Shown: positions 1 to 8,518 of the stretch, one piece after another
Layout of the letters: each line of letters starts with the position of its first letter
Numbering within the stretch: the stretch's first letter is position 1
Made by a program: the position numbers and the translations under genes
Notes under the pieces: model-generated
Told to the model about the DNA's origin: nothing
Seen by the model: only the letters and a program-made list of their open reading frames with translations
Database searches by the model: none
Origin: UBA868 sp016776875
Lineage (GTDB): Bacteria > Pseudomonadota > Gammaproteobacteria > Arenicellales > UBA868
Assembly (NCBI GenBank): GCA_051201585.1
Contig: CP179198.1
Location: 1,488,001-1,552,000 of the forward strand
DNA length: 64,000 nucleotides
Direction of reading: 5' to 3'

Positions 1-1356
1 CTCCTCGATGATGTCGACAGGCGCAGCGAGCGATCCTGCCCGGAGCATCAACGCGAGATCGCGGGCTTCGGTCACGCTATCAAGTCCTTCAATCTGAAAT
101 CGCTTACCCAGTTGATCCCGAATAACCGGAGCGGTAATCACTTCTTCAAGGCGCTGTTTGTCCCGAACAATGCGGCCCTGCTCATCCCGAACCGGCAGTC
201 CTTGCGCATCTGTTTGAATGACCGAGCGATTCTCGATGTAGAGGACTGCCATTCGCTTACCAATATTCTTACCCGTAATTTTCTGGTTAATGCGCGCGCC
301 GATCGCATCGAGCGTAATGCTGACAATCGGACCGCCACTCTGCGTGTCTATGCTTGCGGCTGCATCAACGATGTTATCTCCGGAGTAAATTACTCTTTTC
401 TCGATCAAAATCGGTCGGCCGTCACGAAAACGATAAATTCTGGAACCCGGCGGCACTTTTCCACTCAAGGCAGCATCGAGGCTGTGCTCCTCGTCGACCA
501 TCATCATCTCAAGAGTCGCCGTCCTTCCCAGAATACGCTTGGCGCGCGCCGTATCCTGAACGCCCGGCAGCTGAACAACAATTCGTCGATCGCCTTGGCG
601 TTGAACCACGGGTTCGGCCACCCCAAGCTCATCGATACGGTTTCGGAGCGCCGTCATATTCTGCTCAAGGGCAAATTCAGAAAGCGCATCAATTTCCGAC
701 TGCGCCAGAGATAGTTTTATATCGGTACTCTCAATATTCTGCCCATCCCTTAGAAGTAAACCGGGAAGTTCTTTCTCAATAACGACTCGCGCATCCTTAT
801 TATTGGCCGCATCCCGCAACGAAATAAAAAGGTCTCCTGCCACGTCCCGACCCACATCGCGATACCGAATCTTGGCCTCCCGCAGGGTTGATCGCAGATC
901 TGCGATGTAGCGATCTTCAGCCCGTCGTTGAGCAGACTCCATGTCCACGTCGAGAAGAAAATGAACCCCGCCCCGAAGATCAAGCCCTAGATACATCGGC
1001 AGTGCGCCAACGTTCGACAACCAGTCCGGCGCCGCGGGCATCAACGTAAGAGCAATGGTGTAGCCTGTCGGAAGTCGGATTTCCAGCTCATCTCTTGCCT
1101 GTAGCTGTGAATCGGTATCGGGAAATCGAATCCGGATTCCTTGCTCATCCAGCCGGAGCGAGCTGTAGCTGATCTTTGATTCATCGAGAACCCGCTGTAC
1201 CGTAGTCAACTGCGACGTCCCGAGCGTCGTTCCCCGGGACCCTCGTAATTGAATACCCGGATCATCACCAAAAAGATTTGGCAAAGCATAAAAGGCGCCC
1301 GGCAAGATGACCGCCGCAATAATTAGCCATTTCCACCAGGGCGTGTGGTTGCGCAT
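1..1356 (-). CDS. secD: Protein translocase subunit SecD (3' end beyond window)
   Basis: SecD is the inner-membrane, proton-motive-force-using partner of SecYEG that helps pull exported proteins into the periplasm. The frame is open from an ATG at 1354-1356 to the window edge, giving 452 codons and no stop. Residues about 7-27 form the first membrane segment after MRNHTPWWKW. The periplasmic region carries YLGLDLRGGVHFLLDVD, the conserved SecD DLRGG motif, and RNRIDELGVAEP. The last visible residues, RAGSLAAPVDIIEE, precede the C-terminal membrane bundle, which lies outside. It starts 4 bases after the yajC stop, as in the standard yajC-secD-secF order, so secF should follow to the left. Confidence 0.95.
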   Translation of the reverse strand, partial: MRNHTPWWKWLIIAAVILPGAFYALPNLFGDDPGIQLRGSRGTTLGTSQLTTVQRVLDESKISYSSLRLDEQGIRIRFPDTDSQLQARDELEIRLPTGYTIALTLMPAAPDWLSNVGALPMYLGLDLRGGVHFLLDVDMESAQRRAEDRYIADLRSTLREAKIRYRDVGRDVAGDLFISLRDAANNKDARVVIEKELPGLLLRDGQNIESTDIKLSLAQSEIDALSEFALEQNMTALRNRIDELGVAEPVVQRQGDRRIVVQLPGVQDTARAKRILGRTATLEMMMVDEEHSLDAALSGKVPPGSRIYRFRDGRPILIEKRVIYSGDNIVDAAASIDTQSGGPIVSITLDAIGARINQKITGKNIGKRMAVLYIENRSVIQTDAQGLPVRDEQGRIVRDKQRLEEVITAPVIRDQLGKRFQIEGLDSVTEARDLALMLRAGSLAAPVDIIEE

Positions 1357-1360
1357 TTTT

Positions 1361-1673
1361 CTAGTAGGTCCCTTTCGGCATCACTTGGGAGATCGACTGC
1401 CGCTGAATACGAACATTCAGACCACTCGAGACCTCGACGGTCACAAAGTTATCACTGACTTCGGTGACTTTCCCCAGCAGTCCACCATTCGTCACGATCT
1501 CCTCGCCCTTTTTAAGCTGCCACCATTTCCTTGTGTTGCTTGGCGCGCTTTTGCTGGGGTCGAATCAACAGAAAATAAAAAAGCACAAAGATGACGACGA
1601 GTGGCAACAGGCTGAACAGGCTACCGCCCGCGTCAGCTCCCTGTGCCCAAGCGTCAGAGATGAAAAAATTCAT
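1361..1673 (-). CDS. yajC: Sec translocon accessory protein YajC, broken by a +1 frameshift
   Basis: YajC is a small single-pass membrane protein bound to SecDF. Reading from ATG 1671-1673 gives MNFFISDAWAQ, a hydrophobic segment (LLPLVVIFVLFYFLLI) and RPQQKRAKQHKEMVAA, then an in-frame TAA at 1512-1514. The following frame continues without a break as KKGEEIVTNGGLLGKV through VMPKGTY to a stop at 1361-1363, matching the YajC C-terminal domain. One extra base (or two missing) in the run around AGCTTAAAAA at 1508-1518 explains the break. The span is 313 nt, one more than a multiple of three. An essential-operon gene broken this way is more likely a sequence artefact than a true pseudogene. Confidence 0.9.
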
Positions 1674-1710
1674 TTAACTTCCTCGTTTTAAGGCCCTGAA
1701 AGGCGCCAAA

Positions 1711-2827
1711 TTATACGCTATTGGAGCTCTGTCCATGAAAATTCCTCAAAAACTCCCGAGCAAATTCCTGAAATCGCCCCGCTGCCACGGCTTTGCGAAT
1801 ATCGGCCATCAGATTTTGAAAAAACATCAAGTTGTGTATCGTGCAAAGGCGAGGGCCTAATAATTCACCGGTGACATGCAAATGTCGCAGATAAGAACGA
1901 CTGAATTTTTCGGCAGCTTACGCAGTCACAGGTCGAATCAACCGGCGCACTATCCAGGCGATTCACCGCATTTTTTAATCGAACAACGCCCGAACGGGTA
2001 TATAACCATCCATTTCGCGCGTTGCGGGTTGGCAATACGCAATCAAACATATCAATACCTGCCCCGACCCCGAAGATTAAATCCTCAGGTTTACCAACGC
2101 CCATGAGATATCTGGGCTTGTCTCTCGGCATCTTGTGGGCGACCCGCTCCAGCACGCGATTCATGTCCTCCTTGGGCTCTCCGACAGACAACCCGCCAAG
2201 CGCGTATCCATCAAAGCCTATCCTTTCTAAACTTTCAAGTGATTCAAGCCGCAAGTCTTCATACATACCGCCTTGAGCGATTCCGAATAAGACTTGTTCG
2301 GGTCCGAGAGCCGAGTCACGGCATCGCTGCGCCCAACGCATCGACATCTGCATCGAGTCAGCGGCTTCCTTTCGGGTTGCCGGATGAGGGGTACACTCGT
2401 CAAAGCACATCACAATATCCGAACCCAACGCTTTTTGAACCGCAATCGATGACTCGGGATCAAGAAAAATTGATGCGCCATCCACCGGAGACTGGAATTT
2501 CACGCCCTGCTCGCTGATATTTTTCTTTTTCGTCAGACTCCACACTTGAAAACCACCTGAATCAGTGAGGATGGGGCCAGGCCAACCCATGAAGTCATGC
2601 AACGTGCCATGAGCATTTATGACTTCGGTTCCGGGACGAAGCATTAAGTGGAAGGTGTTCCCGAGAACAACTTGTGAGCCGGTCCCGCGCACCTCATCCG
2701 GATCCACTGATCGAACGGATCCCAAGGTTCCCACCGGCATAAAAGCAGGCGTATCGATGTTCCCGCGATCAAACTTGATAACACCCCGGCGAGCGTGACC
2801 ATCCGTCGCGGCAATTTTAAACTTCAT
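1711..2827 (-). CDS. tgt: Queuine tRNA-ribosyltransferase, frameshifted near the 3' end
   Basis: Tgt exchanges guanine-34 for preQ1 in tRNAs with GUN anticodons. The TIM-barrel motifs are clear: TDSGGFQVWSL (catalytic Asp region) and MFDCVLPTRNARNG (nucleophile Asp loop). The zinc motif starts CDCVSCRK, after which the frame runs to an early TGA at 1865-1867. Deleting one base from the A5 run (T5 on the plus strand, 1906-1910) restores FSRSYLRHLHVTGELLGPRL through the conserved TIHNL and MADIRKAV to a TAA at 1711-1713. The restored length is 371 residues, normal for Tgt, and it keeps the zinc-binding Cys and His residues. It starts 2 bases after the queA stop, so the two are co-transcribed. 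Confidence 0.93.
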
Positions 2828-2829
2828 AT

Positions 2830-3864
2830 CTACTGTCGAGCCTCAAGTAACATGGCATCACCATAGCTAAAAAACCGATACTGATTTGCTATCGCATGCT
2901 CGTAGGTTTGACGAATTCGCTCCATGCCAGCAAAAGCGCTGACTAAGACCAGCAACGTCGAGCGTGGCAGATGAAAATTGGTAATTAACATATCGATCAC
3001 CTTGAAGCGAAAACCGGGCTGAATGAAAAGACGGGTCTGCTTGCTTGTCTCTCTCAAGTCACCTTGCAATGCCGCTGCTTCCAGGGATCTGACGACCGTC
3101 GTTCCCACCGCAACCACTCGCCCGCCGCGACTCCGCGCTCTGCAAACCGCATCTACCGTCTCTCGCCCGACATTAAAAAATTCAGAATGCATTGTATGAT
3201 CATTTAACGACTCCGCCTTAAGCGGCTGAAATGTGCCTGCCCCGACATGAAGCGTAACCCGTGCAAGCTCTACCCCTTTCGCTTGAAGCGCGTCGAGATG
3301 ACGAGCAGAAAAATGAAGTCCTGCTGTGGGAGCGGCAACCGCGCCGCTATCAGATGCATAGACAGTTTGGTATCGATCGACGTCCGTCTCCAAGACATCG
3401 CGTTTTATATAGGGTGGGATGGGCATGACACCTTCACGTTCGAGAAGCGCAATAAAAGATTCACCGGACAAACATTCGACAATAAAAAATGCGTTCTCCC
3501 GACCGATAATTTCCAGGTCTGATCCTTTCTCAGTTTTGAGACGAGCCCCTTCCGGAGGGGTCTTACTCGTCTTTAATTGGACGAGCGCTCGTGATGGGGA
3601 AAGAATTCGCTCAAGCATTAACTCAAATTTCCCGCCAGTTTCAGCTTTATGTCCAAAAAGTCGGGCCGGCAACACCTTGGTGTCATTAATAACCAGTAAA
3701 TCACCCTCACGCAATCTAGCGCCTAAATCCTCAAAACCGGCATCAATCAACGCGCCGTCGGCGGGCGGCACGATTAGCAACCGGCTATCGCCGCGGTTCA
3801 CCGGAGGCGCTTGGGCAATCAGAGACTCTGGCAGGGAATAATCAAAATCGCTGGCAAAATACAT
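2830..3864 (-). CDS. queA: S-adenosylmethionine:tRNA ribosyltransferase-isomerase
   Basis: QueA moves the ribosyl group of SAM onto preQ1-tRNA to make epoxyqueuosine, the step after Tgt. The 344-residue reading from ATG 3862-3864 begins MYFASDFDYSLPESLIAQAP and contains GDSRLLIV, NDTKVLPARLFG, APTAGLHF and the C-terminal TNFHLPRSTLLVLVSAFAG and FFSYGDAMLL, all family hallmarks. The open frame extends 33 codons further upstream, but those residues lack family character, so the internal ATG is preferred. The tgt-queA pairing and the 2-base spacing support the call. Confidence 0.95.
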   Translation of the reverse strand: MYFASDFDYSLPESLIAQAPPVNRGDSRLLIVPPADGALIDAGFEDLGARLREGDLLVINDTKVLPARLFGHKAETGGKFELMLERILSPSRALVQLKTSKTPPEGARLKTEKGSDLEIIGRENAFFIVECLSGESFIALLEREGVMPIPPYIKRDVLETDVDRYQTVYASDSGAVAAPTAGLHFSARHLDALQAKGVELARVTLHVGAGTFQPLKAESLNDHTMHSEFFNVGRETVDAVCRARSRGGRVVAVGTTVVRSLEAAALQGDLRETSKQTRLFIQPGFRFKVIDMLITNFHLPRSTLLVLVSAFAGMERIRQTYEHAIANQYRFFSYGDAMLLEARQ

Positions 3865-4035
3865 ATGAGGTTTGTGAGTTAGATCTAAATCAAAAGCTGT
3901 ATAAATGGAGGCGCGATTGTAACCGGCCAAGTGTTCGGAATTTTTATTTGTTTTCCGGTTCATCCACTCTAAGCAAATCCGGCATTGATCTCATCAACAA
4001 CGATTTATTGAATCCCTCAAAGTGCAATCCTCACG

Positions 4036-4064
4036 AAAAACCCGAGCCTTAAAAGCTCGGGTTT
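4036..4064 (-). terminator. Rho-independent terminator of the GYD-domain gene
   Basis: On the minus strand AAACCCGAGC, a 7-base loop and GCTCGGGTTTTT form a 10-bp hairpin followed by a T run, 29 bases past the GYD gene stop. On the plus strand the T run is poorer, so it probably works mainly leftward. Confidence 0.8.
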
Positions 4065-4092
4065 CACTTTTGAGTCAATCGGGTCGACTTTT

Positions 4093-4422
4093 TTAACTGG
4101 GTGGACGGTAGGCATCCAAAACCGCTTTGGCTTTTGTCATGCCTTCAACCGCAGTTGGCATATCAAGCAATTTTGTGGTTTTTCCATTGACGATCGCGCC
4201 GGCTGCGGATACCGCAAAGGCAACTGCCGCCATTGAAGCGTCATCAGGCATATCTGCAATCACAAGCAAATCATCACTGCCAAACGCCATCCATGCGCCG
4301 ATCATGGACCCGCCATTAGCCTCTATGGCCGCTTTAGCAGCGCCGGTTCGATCCTGTGGATTATTGACCAGTGTTTTAACGGCCTCAGGGGAATATGAGG
4401 CCTGATACATGTAATGGGGCAT
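4093..4422 (-). CDS. GYD-domain protein
   Basis: A 109-residue protein beginning MPHYMYQASYSPEAVKTLV with ATG at 4420-4422 and a good GGAGAG ribosome-binding site just upstream. It has the small ferredoxin-like GYD fold pattern (ASYSPEAVKTLVNNPQDR, then a central YMAFGSDDLLVIADMPDD-like stretch, and GKTTKLLDMPTAVEGM). The family has no agreed biochemical role. The gene stands alone with its own terminator. It is divergent from the GMC oxidoreductase, and the 192 bases between them probably hold both promoters. No function is assigned beyond the family. Confidence 0.8.
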   Translation of the reverse strand: MPHYMYQASYSPEAVKTLVNNPQDRTGAAKAAIEANGGSMIGAWMAFGSDDLLVIADMPDDASMAAVAFAVSAAGAIVNGKTTKLLDMPTAVEGMTKAKAVLDAYRPPS

Positions 4423-4614
4423 ATTTTCTCTCCGTTTTTTATCGGTGGAATCAAGCATATCCGATTAATTTAATTTCCTCTACATCGAATACCATCTTAC
4501 TATTGATTCAATCTACGTTTATATTCTCATTCGATACAAAACCCTCAATCAGTTAAATCAACTGAAACAATTCATCTTTACGCCATTCTAATTTCTCGGT
4601 CACATTGACTCAGC

Positions 4615-6254
4615 ATGCCTACTGAATTTGATTTCATCATTGTGGGAGCCGGATCCGCGGGATGCGTCCTCGCCGATAAACTCAGCGCATCTGGAAAATA
4701 TTCGGTCGCGATAGTAGAGGCGGGATCAAGTGATAAAAAATTCTGGATTCAAACTCCAATCGGGTATGGCATCACATATACGGACCCAAGCATTAATTGG
4801 TGTTTTACCGCAGCACCTGATTCAGCGCTTAAAAACCGGTCCCTGTACTGGCCCAGAGGCAAAGTGTTGGGTGGCTCGAGCTCGATTAACGCCTTGGTCT
4901 ACCACCGAGGACAGATGCAGGATTACGACGACTGGGCAGTGGCAACAATTAGCGGTTGGAATTATAAGAGTGCAGCAAAAATATATGAATCGTTCGAGGA
5001 GCGCTCGGAATCAAACAAAGTAATACAGTCAACGCGTGATATCCCGGAGCCGAAAAACAAGCTTAGCGTATATAACCCTTCTGCCGATTACCATAACCTC
5101 AAGCACGATTTTCAAGCCGCGTTTTCAGAATTAAACCTGACCTCGTCATCGCGGGGTTTTTTTGCAGGAGAAGGCCTCGGGCCTTATTGGCTCACGACTC
5201 GAAATGGAAAACGATGCTCTTCAGCATCCGCCTTCCTGCACCCGGCGGCCAGCCGGCCCAACCTGTATATTTTGACTGAGACTAGCGCTACCAAAATTAA
5301 TATCCAGAATAAGCGCGCTGTTGGTATCGAAGTTATCCATAAGAACAAAGCAAGCACACTCAAGGCGAGGAGAGAGGTCATCGTCGCTGCCGGCGCCGTT
5401 AACTCCCCACAACTCCTCCAGTTGTCGGGGATTGGAGCATCCCTCCTTCTTAACACCCTCGGCATCAAACCCATTGTCGACCACCCTCACGTAGGGCAAC
5501 ACTTACAAGATCATTTGGGGATCAATTATTTTTTCAAGTCTAAAAAACCGACCTTAAATAACACGCTCGGTAAGCTGGCCCGGCAGGCTTCGCTCTGGTA
5601 TTCAATATATCGCACGTCGACGAGGCCCGCTCTCATTAAGCGTTAATCAGATCGGCGGTCTCGTTCGCGCAGACCCACAATCCGCTCAAGTTGACACGCA
5701 GCTTTATTGCAACCCGGTGAGCTTACCAACCTGCAGACACTAACGCCAGAAAATTGACCCAGCCTGATTCATATCCCGGGTTCATTATGGGGTTCAACCC
5801 CTGTCGACCCACGAGCGAGGGCACTATAAAAATCCGATCTAATAATCCCAACGAATCTCCGGAAATCTGCACGAACTATTTGTCAACCGAGCATGATCTT
5901 AATGCGATTGTTCGGATGGCGAAACTAATTGGAAAAGTTCAAGACACTCAAGCCATCCAAAATATCCTCTCCGAGGCGCCTGAGATGGATCTAACCAATC
6001 TTGGTGCAGACCAGATTATCGAGGATTTTCGGGGTCGGGCATCAACCGTCTACCATCCCTGCGGTACTTGTCGGATGGGAACATCCATCGAAAACTCGGT
6101 CGTTAATCCTGAGTTAAAAGTGCATGGTGTCACCGGACTACGCGTCATCGATGCATCGGTATTTCCCAACATCACATCCGCCAACACCAACGCCCCGACA
6201 ATAATGGTCGCGCATCAAGGGGCGGGGTTTATTCTTTCAGATCACAAATCCTAA
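4615..6254 (+). CDS. GMC-family FAD alcohol (choline-type) dehydrogenase, two frameshifts
   Basis: A glucose-methanol-choline oxidoreductase. The N-terminus DFIIVGAGSAGCVLADKLSA is the FAD dinucleotide fold, PRGKVLGGSSSINALVYHRG is the GMC signature, and INSPQLLQLSGIGA-type sequence (AVNSPQLLQLSGIG) follows. The C-terminal half carries VYHPCGTCRMG and NTNAPTIMVAHQGA with the catalytic His/Asn region. Two single-base excesses break it: one near 5614-5620 (ACGTCGAC) and one at AGCTTAC, 5720-5726. Removing one T at each gives RTRRGPLSLSVNQIGG and NPVSYQPADTNARKLTQPDS, giving 545 residues. Substrate is unknown; choline dehydrogenase-like enzymes dominate this family, and a choline-sulfatase gene lies nearby. 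Confidence 0.88.
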
Positions 6255-6308
6255 AAACTCGTATTGCCATCTCGAGTCAAGCCTTCGGCAACGCAGCGGT
6301 TAACCGTT

Positions 6309-6995
6309 TTAGACGACCTGAACACGCAGCGATTCGAGAGAAGCGATGCTCCCCTCCATGACGTCCCCTTTTTTTATGGCGCCAACCCCGGCTGGCGTTC
6401 CCGAAAAAATTAAATCTCCTGCCGCAATATCGTAATACCGAGATAGATAGCTTATTATTTCGGGAACCTTCCAAATCATCTGATTTATATCGCCCTTTTG
6501 TCGACATTGGCCATTGACGAACAAACAGATCGGGCCTTGCGTAAGATGTCCACGTTGAGAGACGGGCATTATTTTTCCAATCGGTGCCGAACCTTCAAAT
6601 GCTTTGCCGATTTCCCAGGGTCGTCCGAGCTGTTTTGCTTCTGTCTGAAGGTCACGACGCGTCATATCAAGACCCGGCGCATAACCAAAGACGTGATCAA
6701 GCGCTTTTTCTGTTGAAATATTTTCGCCCCCTGATCTAAGTGCCACCACCATTTCCAACTCAAAATGAACGTCATTAGACTGCGACGGGTATCGGAACTC
6801 GCCGGTTAAATCGAGGTTTTGCGGGTTCTTCTGAAAAAAGAACGGGCTTTCCCTTGTAGGATCTGCACCCATCTCGATCGCATGATCACCGTAATTTCGA
6901 CCAATGCAATAAATTCGACGCACCGGAAACTGATGGTCGCTTCCACAGATTGGCAGATATGACTGCCGGGCTGGTTTAAACACATAGTTTGTCAT
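6309..6995 (-). CDS. Fumarylacetoacetate hydrolase (FAH) family protein
   Basis: A 228-residue FAH-fold protein. RIYCIGRNYGDHAIEMG at residues about 28-44, the metal-binding stretch FELEMVVALRSGG and GDLIFSGTPAGVGAIKKGD near the end are diagnostic of FAH/YcgM-type hydrolases, isomerases and decarboxylases (for example acylpyruvase). The start is an ATG at 6993-6995. It is transcribed away from the tartrate/malate-type dehydrogenase gene across a 153-base divergent promoter region. The 2-oxo acid products such enzymes handle would suit that neighbour, but the actual substrate cannot be read from the sequence. Confidence 0.85.
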   Translation of the reverse strand: MTNYVFKPARQSYLPICGSDHQFPVRRIYCIGRNYGDHAIEMGADPTRESPFFFQKNPQNLDLTGEFRYPSQSNDVHFELEMVVALRSGGENISTEKALDHVFGYAPGLDMTRRDLQTEAKQLGRPWEIGKAFEGSAPIGKIMPVSQRGHLTQGPICLFVNGQCRQKGDINQMIWKVPEIISYLSRYYDIAAGDLIFSGTPAGVGAIKKGDVMEGSIASLESLRVQVV

Positions 6996-7148
6996 TATTA
7001 ACCCCGAGTTAATCGTCGCACCCAGAATGTCAAAACGATTGAGTATGTCCTAAAAAAGTCAAGGCTTTGAATTACGCTTGCCACAGACCTCCTCTCTTGG
7101 CGCTCTACGTTACACTCTAAATTACGCAATAAAAAAAATCTCATCCTT

Positions 7149-8240
7149 ATGTCCGAAAAATCAGCGCACAAAATCGCAGTGATCGCGGGAGACGGTATCG
7201 GCAAAGAAGTCATGCCTCATGGGGTACGCGCGGTATCGACGGCTGCAAAAAAATTCGGGATCGACATCGACCTTACTGAATATAACTGGTCATGCGATCA
7301 ATACGATCAGATTGGGAGCTGGATGCCATCTGACTGGAAACAACAACTGACCCAATATGACTGCATCTTCTTCGGCGCCGTGGGTTGGCCAGAACGGGTA
7401 CTAGACCATATCTCGCTTTGGGATTCCCTGATCAAATTCAGACGAGAATTTGATCAATATGTAAACCTTCGACCCGTGCGACTGATGCCTGGCGTTAAGT
7501 CTCCGCTGGCAAACCAGAAACCGGGCGATATTGACTATTACGTGGTGCGCGAAAACACTGAGGGTGAATATTCATCGTTGGGCGGAAGGCTTTTTGAGGG
7601 TACCGATCGAGAAATGGCCCAGCAAATTTCGACTTTCACAAAAAAAGGGGTCGACCGGATTATGAACTTCGCGTTTGAACTTGCGATGACGCGTAAAAAG
7701 AATCTTGTTTCTGCCACCAAATCAAACGGCATTTCGATCACAATGCCCTACTGGGACGAGCGCTTCGCAGCGGTTGGGGCACGCTTTCCGGAAATCAGTC
7801 GTTCCCAGTACCACATCGACGGCCTTACGATTCAGGTGGTACTCGATCCTGGTCGTTTTGATGTCATCGTCGCCTCCAATTTATTTGGCGATATCCTCTC
7901 CGATCTAGGCCCCGCAACCACGGGCACAATTGGAATAGCACCATCGGCGAATCTTAATCCAGAGCGGGTGTTTCCTTCGCTTTTTGAGCCTGTCCACGGG
8001 TCCGCGCCAGATATTTATGGTAAAGGTATCGCGAATCCGATCGGCCAGATCTGGTCCGGCGCCATGATGCTGGAGTTTCTCGGTGACGGCGCTCCTTCGT
8101 ATCGCGCCGCACACGATTTGATCTTTACCGCAATTGAAGAGACTTTAAAGGCAGGTCCCCATACGCCTGACTTGGGTGGACAAGCATCCACCGATGAGGT
8201 TGGAGAGACCATCTGCGAAAGAATCTTAAACTCAAGTTAG
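7149..8240 (+). CDS. Tartrate/D-malate-type dehydrogenase (isocitrate/isopropylmalate dehydrogenase family)
   Basis: A 363-residue NAD-dependent beta-decarboxylating dehydrogenase. KIAVIAGDGIGKEVMPHG is the family N-terminus. YYVVRENTEGEYSSLGG and LFGDILSDLGPATTGTIGIAPSAN-like motifs supply substrate and metal binding, and FEPVHGSAPDIYGKGIANP is the classic C-terminal motif. The Trp-rich acidic region after GAVGWPERVLDHISLW resembles TtuC/YeaU (tartrate dehydrogenase, D-malate dehydrogenase) more than LeuB, and no leu genes are nearby. It acts in the cytoplasm on a 2-hydroxy diacid; tartrate versus D-malate is undecided. Confidence 0.87.
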   Translation: MSEKSAHKIAVIAGDGIGKEVMPHGVRAVSTAAKKFGIDIDLTEYNWSCDQYDQIGSWMPSDWKQQLTQYDCIFFGAVGWPERVLDHISLWDSLIKFRREFDQYVNLRPVRLMPGVKSPLANQKPGDIDYYVVRENTEGEYSSLGGRLFEGTDREMAQQISTFTKKGVDRIMNFAFELAMTRKKNLVSATKSNGISITMPYWDERFAAVGARFPEISRSQYHIDGLTIQVVLDPGRFDVIVASNLFGDILSDLGPATTGTIGIAPSANLNPERVFPSLFEPVHGSAPDIYGKGIANPIGQIWSGAMMLEFLGDGAPSYRAAHDLIFTAIEETLKAGPHTPDLGGQASTDEVGETICERILNSS

Positions 8241-8279
8241 TTCAGAGACGCTTTTAGATCGGCAAGTGCGAGTTTCTGA

Positions 8280-8295
8280 TACCCGGCTCCGGGTA
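8280..8295 (+). terminator. Possible terminator hairpin downstream of the dehydrogenase gene
   Basis: TACCCG, loop GCTC and CGGGTA form a 6-bp hairpin 40 bases after the stop. It is followed by a second weak inverted repeat (GGTAA...TTACC) and a short T-rich tract near 8314-8323. Without a strong T run this is only a candidate. Confidence 0.35.
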
Positions 8296-8317
8296 ACCGA
8301 ATTTACCGGTATGTCTT

Positions 8318-8422
8318 TTATTTATCGCCTGGAACGTAAATACCCGGCTCTAGGTTTGGCAGCGTACTCGCGCAGCCGGTCGTGAAAACCAGAAACACTG
8401 ACAACATCAAAATAATCTTCAT
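8318..8422 (-). CDS. Predicted 34-residue small lipoprotein
   Basis: From ATG 8420-8422 the minus strand encodes MKIILMLSVFLVFTTGC followed by a short tail ending YVPGDK. This is a Lys-starting signal peptide with a hydrophobic core and a lipobox-like TTGC, as in entericidin-sized lipoproteins. The mature part would be about 18 residues with Pro and Gly. It sits alone between the dehydrogenase stop and the sulfatase stop, and the upstream AGAAG is a modest ribosome-binding site. No family is recognised; the signal-peptide pattern is the only evidence that it is real. Confidence 0.5.
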   Translation of the reverse strand: MKIILMLSVFLVFTTGCASTLPNLEPGIYVPGDK

Positions 8423-8518
8423 AAAATAATCTTCTACGTTTTTTCGTTAGCAATCAAACTTGTCATGACTAGATGCCGCGGATTTTTGCACGACCGTAAA
8501 AAATTAAATGTGAAAGAT

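Noticed and set aside
1508..1518. Programmed +1 ribosomal frameshift at GCT-TAA in yajC, with a similar GCT-TAA in the dppC-like gene
   Set aside because: Other broken genes have AGCT in different codon phases (AGC TTA, AGC TTT) and some need a base added rather than removed. A translational signal would keep one phase and direction.
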